Assembly (NCBI RefSeq): GCF_002177135.1
Contig: NZ_MWPH01000003.1
Location: 186,001-250,000 of the forward strand
Source of the DNA: Natronolimnobius baerhuensis
GTDB taxonomy: Archaea; Halobacteriota; Halobacteria; Halobacteriales; Natrialbaceae
Length of the DNA: 64,000 bases
Reading direction: 5' to 3'
Of this stretch, positions 1 to 9,338 are shown in pieces. Position 1 is the first letter of the stretch. Each line of letters begins with the position of its first letter. Position numbers and translations under genes: made by a program. The notes beneath the pieces were generated by a model. The model saw only the letters and a program-made list of their open reading frames with translations, had not been told where the DNA came from and did no database searches.

Positions 1-1596
1 GATACGCGGTCGCTCGCTGTTTTTCGGATCTTCGCGGCCTTCCTAATCCTCGCAGATCTCGCACTGCGCTCGCGGAACTTTACGTACTTTTACACCGACG
101 AGGGCGTCGTGCCGCGCTCGCTCGTCTTTGAGGCGACAAGCGATCCCGGCTGGTCGATCTATCACCTGACGACGGATCCAACGCTCATCGCGGGGCTGTT
201 CGTCCTGCAAGCGTTGTTCGCGATCCAGTTGCTCGTCGGCTACAAGACGCGCATCGCGACGATCATCTCGTTTCTGTTCGTCATCTCGCTCGATCATCAC
301 AACCCGTTCGTCCTGAGCTACGCCGACACGCTGTTTCGGCTGTTGTTGTTCTGGGCGATCTTCCTCCCGCTGGGCGAACGCTGGTCGATTGATGCCGTCC
401 ACAACGACCGTGATCCCCGCGTGGCCGTCTCGAGTCTCGCCAGCGCGTTCATCCTCGGCCAGATGCTCTACATGTACATCACGAACGGGCTGATCAAGTC
501 CCAGTCCGACGTCTGGGGCACCGTCGACGCAGCCCCGCTCGTGCTCGGCCTCGACGAAATGACGTACCTGCTCGGCGATACGATCCGCGAGTTCCAGACC
601 CTGCTCGGCTTCGGCGGCGTCCTGTGGTACTACATGCTCGTGTTCGCGTGGCTACTGCTCTTCCTGCGCGGACGCCTGCGGATGGCGATGGTCGGCCTGT
701 TCGTCGGCGGCCACCTCTCGTTCGCGCTCACGGTCCGCATCGGCGCGTTCGCCTACGTCGCACTCGCTGGCCTCGTCCTGTTCCTCCAGCCGCAGTTCTG
801 GCGGGACACAGCCGCCCTCTGCGAACGCCTCGGACTCGAGACCGAGCGATTAGCCGCGCGAACGGAGCCACTCGAGCGACTCGCGGCTCGCGTCCCCAAC
901 CCCCGAATCGGCGGCGAGCGCGCAACTCGACTGCGCGAATCCGCCTACACGGTAAGCATCGGACTCGTCCTCGTGACGATCCTGTTCGTCGCCGTGATGA
1001 TGGTCGCAAACATCGGCTTCGTCGTCGCCGAGTCAGCGACCGGTACCGACGAACCCGACCGCGCACTCGAGTATCAGGTCGAAGACGCGGTTCAGGAGAC
1101 GTTAACGGAGACGGCGGGCGTGACACAGGTCGAATCGACGGCGTCGAAACTGGGGATCGATCAGCCGATTGGCTGGGGTGTCTTCGCCGGGCCCGATCCG
1201 CGGACAACGGATCGATATCACGTCTTCGCCGCGGAGACGGCAAACGGCGAGCGCCTCGACGTCTACAACGACCGGCCGCTCTCTTACGAGCGCCCCGGCC
1301 AGGAGTTACAGACTCAACACGGCACCTACCGCGAGCGCTTCTACATGAACAGCGTCCGTCGCGGCGGCACGACCGATCCGGTCGCCGAACACTTAGCCGC
1401 CCACCTCTGTGAGCAGTGGGCCGCCGACAACGGCGAGGAACTCGAGGCGATTTCGATGTACGTCGTCAACGAGGAGGTCACCCGCGAGACGATCACCGAT
1501 CCGACGGATCGCGACCGCACGGCATCGTATTTCTACCGGCACGGCTGTGGCGAGAACTCGCCGCGAATCATCCAAGAGCCGGGCGACGGTCTGTAG
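1..1596 (+). CDS. HTTM-domain membrane protein, 5' end outside the window
   Basis: The frame is open from base 1, so the N-terminus is missing; about 531 residues are visible. It is a multi-span membrane protein of the HTTM family (horizontally transferred transmembrane, related to vitamin K-dependent gamma-carboxylase). The first visible residues (DTRSLAVFRI) match residues 23-32 of the paralogue at 4379-5986, and the two stay similar to the end, including QPQFWRD and YRERFYMNSVRRGG. The C-terminal third is hydrophilic after one more membrane segment. Known family members are membrane enzymes or redox-linked proteins, but substrate and reaction cannot be read here. hef lies between the two copies. 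Confidence 0.85.
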   Translation, partial: DTRSLAVFRIFAAFLILADLALRSRNFTYFYTDEGVVPRSLVFEATSDPGWSIYHLTTDPTLIAGLFVLQALFAIQLLVGYKTRIATIISFLFVISLDHHNPFVLSYADTLFRLLLFWAIFLPLGERWSIDAVHNDRDPRVAVSSLASAFILGQMLYMYITNGLIKSQSDVWGTVDAAPLVLGLDEMTYLLGDTIREFQTLLGFGGVLWYYMLVFAWLLLFLRGRLRMAMVGLFVGGHLSFALTVRIGAFAYVALAGLVLFLQPQFWRDTAALCERLGLETERLAARTEPLERLAARVPNPRIGGERATRLRESAYTVSIGLVLVTILFVAVMMVANIGFVVAESATGTDEPDRALEYQVEDAVQETLTETAGVTQVESTASKLGIDQPIGWGVFAGPDPRTTDRYHVFAAETANGERLDVYNDRPLSYERPGQELQTQHGTYRERFYMNSVRRGGTTDPVAEHLAAHLCEQWAADNGEELEAISMYVVNEEVTRETITDPTDRDRTASYFYRHGCGENSPRIIQEPGDGL

Positions 1597-1690
1597 CGCC
1601 CGCATCTCACGCAGATCATAACCGCGACGGCGGCTTCACTTTCACCGCGGTTTCTCAACGCTTAACCTCGCCCGTAGTGAATCACCGCCA

Positions 1691-4144
1691 ATGGCAACGA
1701 CGGACGAGAGTGGGGATCCGCCCAAGATCGAGCACCCGCTCCTCGAGCCCGATTTTCTCGAGCGGCGTCTCTACCAGTTGAAACTCGCGGGCACGGCCGC
1801 GAACCACCACACGCTCGTCTGTCTTCCGACCGGACTGGGGAAGACGACCGTGAGCCTCCTCGTGACGGCCCGCCGGCTCGAGGAAGTCGGCGGAAAGTCG
1901 GTGATGCTCGCGCCGACGAAACCGCTCGTCCAGCAACACGCCGAGTTCTACCGCGAAGCCCTCCAGATCCCCGATGAGGAAATCGTCGTCTTTACTGGCG
2001 ACGTGAGCCCCGACGACCGCGCTGCCCTCTGGGAGGAGGCGACGGTCATCATGGCGACCCCGCAGGTGATTGAAAACGACCTCGTCGGCAGTCGCGTCTC
2101 GCTTGCCGACGTGACCCACATCACCTTCGACGAGTGCCACCGCGCGACCGGCAACTACGCCTACAACTACATCGCCGAGCGCTACCACGACGACGCCCGC
2201 CAACCGCTCGTGACAGGCATGTCGGCCTCGCCCGGCGGCGACGAAGAGGCGATTCTCGAGGTCTGTGAAAACCTCGGCCTGCAAGAGGTCGAGGTGATGA
2301 CCGAAGACGACGCCGACGTGGCCGAGTTCACCCACGACACCGACGTCGAGTGGGAGCGAATCGACCTCCCCGAAGCCGTCCTCGAGATCCGTGACGCGCT
2401 AAACGAGGTCATTAAAGACCGCCTCGAGTCGCTCAAAGAGCTAGGAATCGCTGCCTCGACGCAACCGGATCAGTCCCAGAAGGACCTCAATCGGATGCGG
2501 GCGGAACTCCAGCAACTGATCAACAGCGACCAGTCGGAAGGGTTCGAGGGAATGTCGATCCACGCCGAGGTGATGAAACTCCGCCAGGCCGTCACGCTCG
2601 TCGAAACCCAGAGCGTCGAAGCCCTTCGGCGGTACTTCGACCGCCAGCGCAACCAGGCCAGATCCTCAGGTGCGTCGAAAGCGAGCCAGCGGATGGTCTC
2701 AGATCCCCGCGTCCGCGAGTCCATGCGCAAAGCCGAAAGCTTCGACGAGCTACACCCCAAATACCGCAAAACGCGGATGCTCCTTGCGGAGACGCTCGGC
2801 CTCGAGGGTGGCGAGCGCGTGATCGTTTTTACCGAATCGCGCGACACTGCAGAAGCGCTCACCGACTTCTTGAGCGAGAGCTTCGACGCGAAGCGCTTCG
2901 TCGGGCAGGGTGACCGCGAAGGCAGCGACGGGATGACCCAGACCGAACAGAAGGACGTCCTCGATGACTTCCGCGCGGGCGAGTTCGAAGTGCTCGTTTC
3001 CACCTCCGTCGCCGAGGAGGGACTGGACGTCCCCGAAGTCGACCTCGTGCTCTTTTATGAACCCGTGCCGACGGCGATCCGATCCATCCAGCGCAAGGGC
3101 CGAACGGGTCGCCAGTCAGAAGGCCGCGTCGTCGTCCTCATGGCCGAAGACACCCGCGACGAGGCGTACTTCTGGATCTCCCAGCGCCGCGAAAAGGAGA
3201 TGGAGTCAGAGTTGCGCGAACTCAAGGGGATGGCCGACGACCTGAAAGACGAACTCGACGACTCCCAGCAGGCGCTCTCGGATTTCGACGGCGAAACCGG
3301 CACGGACGACGAGAGCGAAGTGAAAGTAGACACTAGACAAGTCGAAGTCGACGCAGTCGGCGATTCTTCCAGTGGAAATGAGGGGGTTTCGACACAGCCC
3401 GGACTCGAGGATTACGCTGGTGATGCAAACTCGAGCGACGCCGAAGACGACAGCAGCGATGTCGAAACCCACGAACCGGCCGCCGAGGGCGACCAGATTG
3501 CAATCGTCGCCGACCAGCGCGAGATGGACGCCACCATCGCCCGCGACCTCTCGAGGCGCGACGAGATCGACATCACGCTCGAGACGCTCGAGGTCGGCGA
3601 CTACGTGCTCTCGGATCGTGTCGTCGTCGAGCGAAAGTCGGTTGCGGACTTCGTCGACTCGCTGGTCGGCAGCGACCGCTCGATGTTCGAGCAGGTCGGC
3701 TCGATGGCGCGTCACTACTCCCGACCACTCGTCGTCGTCGAGGGCGACGGCCTGTACGAACAGCGCGACATTCACCCGAACGCGATTCGGGGCGCGCTCT
3801 CGAGTCTCGCGGTCGATTTCGACGCGAGCATCCTCCGGACCGAGGGCGAAGACGAGACGACCGAACTGCTCGCAGTGATCGCCGGGCGCGAACAGCAAAC
3901 GAGCGACCGCGAGGTGTCCGTCCACGGCGAGAAACAGGCCAAGACGCTCGCCGAGCAACAGGAGTACGTCGTCTCCTCGATTGCCGAAATCGGCCCTGTC
4001 ACGGCGCGCTCGCTGCTTGAGGAGTTCGGCACCGTCGAAGCGATCATGATCGCGAGCGAAGACGAGTTACAGGCGGCCGACGGCGTCGGGCAGGTGACCG
4101 CCGAGCGCATGCGCGAAGTGATTGGGAGCGACTACAGCGGGTAA
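1691..4144 (+). CDS. hef: Hef helicase/nuclease (XPF/FANCM family)
   Basis: An 817-residue archaeal Hef, which unwinds and cleaves branched DNA at stalled replication forks. The SF2 helicase part comes first: Walker A PTGLGKTT near residue 48, DECH box near 147, and a C-terminal helicase lobe ending QRKGRTGR near 470. An acidic, Ser/Asp-rich linker covers roughly residues 520-600. The XPF-type nuclease follows with the ERKSVADF active-site motif near 648, then tandem helix-hairpin-helix DNA-binding segments. Both helicase and nuclease motifs look intact. The linker carries an origin-box-like DNA motif at 3367-3386. It sits between two paralogous HTTM genes with which it has no obvious functional link. 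Confidence 0.96.
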   Translation: MATTDESGDPPKIEHPLLEPDFLERRLYQLKLAGTAANHHTLVCLPTGLGKTTVSLLVTARRLEEVGGKSVMLAPTKPLVQQHAEFYREALQIPDEEIVVFTGDVSPDDRAALWEEATVIMATPQVIENDLVGSRVSLADVTHITFDECHRATGNYAYNYIAERYHDDARQPLVTGMSASPGGDEEAILEVCENLGLQEVEVMTEDDADVAEFTHDTDVEWERIDLPEAVLEIRDALNEVIKDRLESLKELGIAASTQPDQSQKDLNRMRAELQQLINSDQSEGFEGMSIHAEVMKLRQAVTLVETQSVEALRRYFDRQRNQARSSGASKASQRMVSDPRVRESMRKAESFDELHPKYRKTRMLLAETLGLEGGERVIVFTESRDTAEALTDFLSESFDAKRFVGQGDREGSDGMTQTEQKDVLDDFRAGEFEVLVSTSVAEEGLDVPEVDLVLFYEPVPTAIRSIQRKGRTGRQSEGRVVVLMAEDTRDEAYFWISQRREKEMESELRELKGMADDLKDELDDSQQALSDFDGETGTDDESEVKVDTRQVEVDAVGDSSSGNEGVSTQPGLEDYAGDANSSDAEDDSSDVETHEPAAEGDQIAIVADQREMDATIARDLSRRDEIDITLETLEVGDYVLSDRVVVERKSVADFVDSLVGSDRSMFEQVGSMARHYSRPLVVVEGDGLYEQRDIHPNAIRGALSSLAVDFDASILRTEGEDETTELLAVIAGREQQTSDREVSVHGEKQAKTLAEQQEYVVSSIAEIGPVTARSLLEEFGTVEAIMIASEDELQAADGVGQVTAERMREVIGSDYSG
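3367..3386 (+). repeat. Origin-box-like motif inside hef
   Basis: TTCCAGTGGAAATGAGGGGG fits the pattern shared by the origin boxes of this window (TCCA, then GAAA, then a G-run). It lies in the part of hef encoding the disordered linker near residue 558. Unlike the copies in orc1 and polD1 I see no inverted partner close by. A chance match is possible. Confidence 0.45.
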
Positions 4145-4227
4145 CCGGTACCCACGGCTCTGGTGTGCTCAGCAGACTGTATACCCGTCACGAACGCTGT
4201 CGCTCGAGTTCGTTGAAACAGAAGGCA

Positions 4228-4235
4228 TTTATAAT
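4228..4235 (+). promoter_or_regulatory. TATA-like box, probably for the second HTTM gene
   Basis: TTTATAAT stands out in the 234-base gap after hef. A start about 25 bases downstream would leave a 5' leader of roughly 115-120 bases before the ATG at 4379, which is long for a haloarchaeon. The leader holds CCGGTTCAACCGG, a nearly perfect palindrome. No riboswitch class is recognised. Confidence 0.4.
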
Positions 4236-4378
4236 TAGAATAACGAGTCGACGGAACGACCAGTACGGCCCGCGGTTCGCCAGTTCGATTCCCCCGGTTC
4301 AACCGGTGAGCGTTCGAGATTCAGACCGAACTGACAACATCGAGACGACCACGAGGGCCGTCGACACTCTACAGCAGC

Positions 4379-5986
4379 ATGTCACGCGAACTCTCACAAC
4401 AGGCTCGAGCCATCGGCGAACGGGTTCAGACGAATTTCCGTGACTGCATCCGGATCGATACGCGGTCGCTCGCCGTCTTTCGAATTGCTCTTGGGCTGCT
4501 CGTCCTCGCTGATCTGGCCCTACGGTCGCGAAGCTTCGCCTTCTTCTACTCGGGCGAGGGCGTCGTCCCCCACGAACTCGCGGTCGATATGGTCCCCGAG
4601 AACGCGGTTTCGATCTACTACTACGCCTCGAGTCCGACACAGATTGCGGCGTTGATGGTGCTACAGGCGCTGTTTGCACTGCAGTTGATCGTCGGCTACA
4701 AGACGCGGCTGGCAACGATTATCTCGTTTCTGTTCGTCGTCTCGCTCGACTACCACAATCCGCTCGTGTTGAGCTACGCCGATACGCTGTTTCGCCTACT
4801 CTTCTTCTGGGCCATCTTCCTCCCGCTCGGCGAGCGCTGGTCGGTCGACGCCGTCCACGCTGACCGCGAGCCGCGAGGATCGTTCGCTGGTATCATCGCT
4901 TTCTTCGCGATGGGACAGATGGTCTACATGTATTTTCTCAACTGGTATCACAAGTCTCAGGATAGCCTCTGGACCAGCGGTGAGGCAACGCCGCTGATCA
5001 TGGGGCTCGACGATATGACCTTCCTCCTCGCAGAGTACGTCCGCGAGTACCCGGCGCTGCTCGAGTACGGCGGCTTGTTGTGGTACTACATGCTCATGCT
5101 TTCGCCGCTGCTGATTATCCTGATCGGCCGTCAGCGCTATCCGCTGATCCTACTGTTCGTCGGCGGCCACGCGATGTTCGCGCTGACGGTCCGCATCGGC
5201 GCGTTCCCGTACGTCGCGTTCGCTGGACTTATCCTGTTCCTGCAGCCGCAGTTCTGGCGAGACGCGACGACACTCACACGCTGGGTGAGCACTCGAGCCG
5301 AGTTCGATCCACCGTCGCTGTCCCGCCAAACTGAACGACTCGAGCGACTCGCTGCTCGCGTTCCCCGATTACGGATCGACGAGGCGCGGGTGCAGGCGGC
5401 GAAACCACATCTCTACAACGTCGGCGTCGGCGTCATCGTGTGCTCGTTGCTCATCTTCACACTCTTTACGTATCTTCCAGCTGGAAACGTCGTCGCAGAC
5501 GCCGTCTCGCCGGACGAGCGCATCGAAGACAGCGCCTCGGCGCTGAACATCGACCAACCCGAGTGGAGCGTGTTCGCGCCGACACCGCGAACCAGCGATC
5601 ACTACTTCGTCTTTGCCGCCGAGACGACCGGTGGCGACTACGTCGACGTCTACAACGACGGCCGAGAAGTGACGAGGGAGCGGCCCTACGACCAGTTACA
5701 GAAACAGTACAGCACCTACCGTGAGCGCTTCTACATGAACAGCGTCCGCCGTGGCGGCCTCCACGACAGAAACGACGCTCCCTCCCATCTGGCGGCCCAC
5801 TACTGCGAGACCTGGGAAGGTAACGACGGCGAAGAACTCGAGCAACTCACCATGCACCGGATCGTTGAGTCGATTACGATGGACACGATTTCCGACCCGG
5901 ATGCACGCGACTCCCGCAGCGGCAACGTCTACGAGTATCACTGCCACGGTGACGAGCCAGAGACGATTGACCTGCCCTACGAGTAA
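4379..5986 (+). CDS. HTTM-domain membrane protein, paralogue of the gene at 1-1596
   Basis: A 535-residue multi-span membrane protein of the HTTM/gamma-carboxylase-like family. The region from about residue 20 to 310 is mostly hydrophobic helices, with a charged segment around 295-325, one more helix near 345-365, and a hydrophilic C-terminal domain containing FAPTPRTSDHYFVFAAET. Many segments are nearly the same as in the upstream paralogue, so the pair probably arose by duplication. The DCC-family gene starts 59 bases downstream; HTTM and DCC proteins often occur together, so the two may work as one membrane redox unit, which is an inference. Reaction unknown. Confidence 0.88.
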   Translation: MSRELSQQARAIGERVQTNFRDCIRIDTRSLAVFRIALGLLVLADLALRSRSFAFFYSGEGVVPHELAVDMVPENAVSIYYYASSPTQIAALMVLQALFALQLIVGYKTRLATIISFLFVVSLDYHNPLVLSYADTLFRLLFFWAIFLPLGERWSVDAVHADREPRGSFAGIIAFFAMGQMVYMYFLNWYHKSQDSLWTSGEATPLIMGLDDMTFLLAEYVREYPALLEYGGLLWYYMLMLSPLLIILIGRQRYPLILLFVGGHAMFALTVRIGAFPYVAFAGLILFLQPQFWRDATTLTRWVSTRAEFDPPSLSRQTERLERLAARVPRLRIDEARVQAAKPHLYNVGVGVIVCSLLIFTLFTYLPAGNVVADAVSPDERIEDSASALNIDQPEWSVFAPTPRTSDHYFVFAAETTGGDYVDVYNDGREVTRERPYDQLQKQYSTYRERFYMNSVRRGGLHDRNDAPSHLAAHYCETWEGNDGEELEQLTMHRIVESITMDTISDPDARDSRSGNVYEYHCHGDEPETIDLPYE

Positions 5987-6045
5987 GATGACTCCCCCTG
6001 TCGCCATCGGAACGCTGAATTGGTGAGACCACATACGCACACCCA

Positions 6046-6492
6046 ATGAGCGACGAGATTCCGACGGATGCGCCAATCATCCTCTTTGACGGCGTCTGCA
6101 ACCTCTGTGCCGGGTTCGTGCAGTTCATCGTCCCGCGTGATCCTGAGGGAATCTTTCACTTTGCCTCCCTGCAGTCCGAGGTCGGACAGGAGTTACTCGC
6201 AGCCCACGGCCTCGTGGATCACGACCTCGATTCTATCGTCTTACTCGAGGGCGACGACGCCTACGTCAAATCGGATGCCGTCTTTCAGATCGCCGAGCGA
6301 CTCGGCGGCATCTACGCGCTCGCTCGCCCGTTGAAGTACCTCCCACGGCGACTGCGCGACTGGGGCTACGACGTCGTCGCCGCCAACCGCTACCGGATTT
6401 TTGGGCAGAAAGACCAGTGTATGATGCCGACCGGCGACGTGCAGACGCGATTCCTCGAGCGAGAATCCAGTCCAGGAACGGGCTCGGAGTAG
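6046..6492 (+). CDS. DCC-family (DUF393) thiol-disulfide oxidoreductase-like protein
   Basis: A 148-residue protein with the diagnostic N-terminal motif LFDGVCNLC at about residues 13-21, where the DxxCxxC pattern gives the family its name. The fold is thioredoxin-like and the family is predicted to carry out thiol-disulfide exchange. It directly follows an HTTM membrane protein in the same direction, an association seen in many genomes, so it may supply or remove electrons for that partner. Length is normal for the family. The natural substrate is unknown. Confidence 0.88.
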   Translation: MSDEIPTDAPIILFDGVCNLCAGFVQFIVPRDPEGIFHFASLQSEVGQELLAAHGLVDHDLDSIVLLEGDDAYVKSDAVFQIAERLGGIYALARPLKYLPRRLRDWGYDVVAANRYRIFGQKDQCMMPTGDVQTRFLERESSPGTGSE

Positions 6493-7194
6493 TTATTGCA
6501 GCGCCTCGAGGGCCTCGCTCGCTTCGCGTGCAGCCTCGAGACAGTCTTTCGCGTATCTCGGGTCGTCCGCTCGAGCGGCTTCGTCGGCCCACTTCTCGAG
6601 TGCCTGGACCAGCGAGTCGTGAGCGGACTCGAGGTCGCCGCTGGGACTGGCTGTCGACGGGGCGGATTGCGCGGGTGTGCGTTCCGAACTGCGGGACGTC
6701 GACGATGGCTGGCGTGAGTCGTCACGAGTCGACGCAGCGCCGGTCTGCTCGCGGTCGGTTGGCTCACTGGTAGCTGGCTCGCTGGTGGCCGGTTCTGGCT
6801 CAGTCGAGTGCTGCTGTGCGTCGTGAGTCGCGGCGTCAGACTCGTCACTCGAGTCCGCACTGCTCGGCTGACGGTCGTCGTCGGACGGTGTCGACTGCTG
6901 ACGGTCCGACTCACGGTGCTGTGCAGGCGCGGCTGACGCCTCAGCGTCGTCGGCCGGCTGGGCCTCGAGGTCAGTTCCGTCGACGGCGTCCGGATTCCCG
7001 TGACAGCTGGGACAGAACGTGGTCCCGTTTTCCTGAAACAGCGGGTCGCCACAGGTTCCACAGTGGGAGTTCGTCATCGTTGCGCCCTTGAGCAACAGAT
7101 CGCTCATGCGCTGGGTGGCCTCCCGTTCGGCCTTATCGCGCTCGTACTTCTTCCGGAGTTTCTCGCGCTCGGCTTCCTTGTCGAAATCGCTCAT
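6493..7194 (-). CDS. Sjogren's/scleroderma autoantigen 1 (p27) family zinc-ribbon protein
   Basis: A 233-residue protein of the autoantigen p27 family found in archaea and eukaryotes. Residues 1-35 are a charged helix (KLRKKYERDKAEREATQRMSDLLLKGATM), followed by a zinc ribbon with CGTCGDPLF and CPSCHG near residues 45-64. A low-complexity Ser/Thr/Asp/Glu-rich stretch then runs to about 175, and a short helical segment ends the protein. The biochemical role is unknown. It is convergent with the DCC gene: its stop codon abuts that gene's stop with no spacer. Confidence 0.85.
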   Translation of the reverse strand: MSDFDKEAEREKLRKKYERDKAEREATQRMSDLLLKGATMTNSHCGTCGDPLFQENGTTFCPSCHGNPDAVDGTDLEAQPADDAEASAAPAQHRESDRQQSTPSDDDRQPSSADSSDESDAATHDAQQHSTEPEPATSEPATSEPTDREQTGAASTRDDSRQPSSTSRSSERTPAQSAPSTASPSGDLESAHDSLVQALEKWADEAARADDPRYAKDCLEAAREASEALEALQ

Positions 7195-7257
7195 ACTCGT
7201 CTCATGGAGACGGACCGTCGAAAAAGCTGCGACAACGCGGTTGTGTTGAATCGCCCC

Positions 7258-7683
7258 CTACTCGGTCCGACGATACATGCCCTTCGAGGCTGGCTGGACT
7301 TCCTCGTAGCCAAACCGCTCGTAGAAGTCGTCGATATCCGCGATGAGGTTTACGTACGCGTCCGGCGGGGCTTCCTCCTCGAGATAGGTCTCGAGGCGTT
7401 CCATAATCTGCGTTCCGAGCCCCTGGCCTTGGTGGTCCGGGTGGACAGCCATATCCGTAATCTGGTAGACGGTGCCGCCGTCGCCGACGATTCGACCCAT
7501 GCCGACAACCTCGTCGGTCGGGTCGTGAACCACGACGACGCCGTACAGGGAGTTTGGCAGGCCGCGTTCGATGCCCTCGAGCGAGCGCGGGGGCATCCCG
7601 GCAGCCTCGCGCAAGCGGGCGAACGTTTCGGGATCAGGGAGTTCTTCGCGAACGGCGTAGCGATCCGAAGCAGCGTCGTCCAT
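7258..7683 (-). CDS. GNAT-family N-acetyltransferase
   Basis: A 141-residue single-domain GNAT enzyme. The acetyl-CoA-binding signature is seen as MAVHPDHQGQGLGTQIMERL (motif A, near residues 90-109), followed by FYERFGYEEV, the usual C-terminal loop of the fold. The family transfers an acetyl group from acetyl-CoA to an amine; the substrate cannot be told from sequence. Start is an ATG (MDDAASDRY). It may share a transcript with the LOG-like gene upstream, from which it is separated by 45 bases. Confidence 0.88.
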   Translation of the reverse strand: MDDAASDRYAVREELPDPETFARLREAAGMPPRSLEGIERGLPNSLYGVVVVHDPTDEVVGMGRIVGDGGTVYQITDMAVHPDHQGQGLGTQIMERLETYLEEEAPPDAYVNLIADIDDFYERFGYEEVQPASKGMYRRTE

Positions 7684-7728
7684 ACCATTCCCTCTCAGAA
7701 GTCGCCAAAGGAGATGTCGATTGTCAGG

Positions 7729-8193
7729 CTACTGCTCGAGCGCGGCTTCAATTGCATCGACGGCTTCCGTGGGCGTTTCGACTGTCTCGAGGTCGATGTT
7801 TGCCTCGAGTGTCGATAGATCGTGGCTCTCGAGGCTGACAACGGGGCGGTCGTAGATACCCGCAAAGCCGATTTCGGTTAGCGTGCCGACGCCGCCGGCC
7901 AGCGCGATCACCGCGTCGCCGTTCAGCGGAACGAGCGCGTTTCTGGCGTGGCCCAGCCCGGTCGCAATCGGGATATCGACGTAGTCGTTGGCCGCCTCAG
8001 GATCGGCGGCAGGGAGGATCCCGATTGTCGTACCGCCTGCCGCTTTGGCACCGCGACAGACGGCTTCCATCGTCCCGCCGCGCCCGCCACAGACGACCGT
8101 GTGGCCTCGAGCACCGAGTTCGCGACCGACGGCGTCGGCCCGCTCGCGCTGTTCGTCCGTGATCGTTCCGCCGCCGATAACGCTGATTCGCAT
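7729..8193 (-). CDS. TIGR00725/LOG-like Rossmann-fold nucleotide-binding protein
   Basis: 154 residues from the ATG at 8193 ([15 protein letters not shown]), the start that places the first beta strand correctly; a longer in-frame start at 8247 adds 18 unlikely residues. Motifs are [20 protein letters not shown] and [10 protein letters not shown], close to the PGGxGT signature of the LOG family of lysine decarboxylase-like folds. LOG proteins release cytokinin-type bases from nucleotides, but the TIGR00725 branch has no established reaction. It is divergent from mdh across about 140 bases. Confidence 0.85.
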   Translation of the reverse strand: MRISVIGGGTITDEQRERADAVGRELGARGHTVVCGGRGGTMEAVCRGAKAAGGTTIGILPAADPEAANDYVDIPIATGLGHARNALVPLNGDAVIALAGGVGTLTEIGFAGIYDRPVVSLESHDLSTLEANIDLETVETPTEAVDAIEAALEQ

Positions 8194-8297
8194 GCTCGAG
8201 CCGTGGGGCGCACCGACCATGGAGTGCCCGGTTTTTTGGTTCGACAATCATCGAAAATTGTGAACGTTTCAGTCAGTAACACGGCTGTTTCCGACGG

Positions 8298-8305
8298 ATT
8301 TAACG
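8298..8305 (+). promoter_or_regulatory. TATA-like box for mdh
   Basis: ATTTAACG lies about 28-30 bases before the ATG at 8332, the spacing expected when transcription starts at or next to the start codon. This supports the ATG at 8332 over the long in-frame extension that begins at 7948. Confidence 0.6.
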
Positions 8306-8331
8306 CTTCCCGTGGTAGAGTATTACGTGAC

Positions 8332-9246
8332 ATGACGAAAGTTAGCGTGGTCGGCGCGGCCGGAACCGTCGGGGCCGCCGCAGGCTACAACATCGCGCTT
8401 CGGGACATCGCAGATGAACTCGTCTTCGTGGACATTCCGGACCAGGAAGACACGACAATCGGACAGGCCGCAGACACCAATCACGGGGCTGCCTACGACT
8501 CGAACACGACGGTCCGCCAGGGTGGCTACGAGGACACCGCGGGCTCGGACGTCGTCGTCATCACGGCCGGCATCCCGCGCCAGCCCGGCCAGACCCGCAT
8601 CGACCTCGCGGGCGACAACGCGCCGATCATGGAGGACATCGGCTCCTCGCTCGCCGAGTACAACGACGACTTCGTCACCGTCACCACCTCGAACCCCGTC
8701 GACTTGCTGAACCGGCACCTCTACGAGGCCGGCGACCGCGCCCGCGAGAAGGTAGTCGGCTTCGGCGGCCGACTCGACTCCGCGCGCTTTCGCTACGTGA
8801 TCGCCCAGCGCTACGACGCCCCCATCCAGAACGTCGAAGCGACCATCCTCGGCGAACACGGCGACGCCCAGGTCCCCGTCTTCTCGAAGGTCCGCGTCGA
8901 CGGCCAAGACCTCGAGTTCACCGACGACGAGAAGGAAACGCTGCTCGAGGAGCTCCAGGCCTCGGCGATGAACGTCATCGAAAAGAAAGGCGCCACCCAG
9001 TGGGGTCCCGCGACTGGCGTCGGCCACACCGTCGAGGCCATCCTCCGCGATACGGGCGAAGTGCTTCCGTGCAGCGTCCCACTCGAGGGCGAGTACGGTC
9101 AGGAAGACACCGCATTCGGCGTCCCGTGTAAGCTCGGTTCGAACGGCATCGAAGAGGTCGTCGAGTGGGACCTCACCGAGTTCGAACGCAACCAGCTCGG
9201 CGAGGCCGCCGAGAAGCTCTCCGAACAGTACGACAAGATCGCCTGA
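8332..9246 (+). CDS. mdh: Malate dehydrogenase
   Basis: A 304-residue NAD-dependent malate dehydrogenase of the LDH-like haloarchaeal type, interconverting malate and oxaloacetate in the TCA cycle. The N-terminus [14 protein letters not shown] is the dinucleotide-binding loop. [13 protein letters not shown] is the active-site loop, with the Arg that selects a dicarboxylate. The catalytic His lies in [10 protein letters not shown]. Length agrees with the family. The frame is open upstream to 7948, but that part overlaps the divergent gene and has no conserved content, so the start is the ATG behind the TATA-like box. Confidence 0.97.
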   Translation: MTKVSVVGAAGTVGAAAGYNIALRDIADELVFVDIPDQEDTTIGQAADTNHGAAYDSNTTVRQGGYEDTAGSDVVVITAGIPRQPGQTRIDLAGDNAPIMEDIGSSLAEYNDDFVTVTTSNPVDLLNRHLYEAGDRAREKVVGFGGRLDSARFRYVIAQRYDAPIQNVEATILGEHGDAQVPVFSKVRVDGQDLEFTDDEKETLLEELQASAMNVIEKKGATQWGPATGVGHTVEAILRDTGEVLPCSVPLEGEYGQEDTAFGVPCKLGSNGIEEVVEWDLTEFERNQLGEAAEKLSEQYDKIA

Positions 9247-9338
9247 GTCGGCCGAGACCGGATTCGATCCATCGACCTTTTCGAGCGCGTGACGACCGAC
9301 CGAAACGATCACGTCGCTGTTCTGAGTAGTCACGCCGC

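Noticed and set aside
4280-4312. tRNA-like T-arm sequence (CAGTTCGATTCCCCC followed by GGTTCAACCGG) in the leader of the second HTTM gene
   Set aside because: No acceptor stem, D arm or anticodon arm can be built around it, so it is not a tRNA; a partial copy cannot be shown.
4165-4443. 92-codon ORF before the second HTTM gene
   Set aside because: It overlaps the real start and reads as Arg/Ser/Thr-rich noise; the HTTM frame is well supported.
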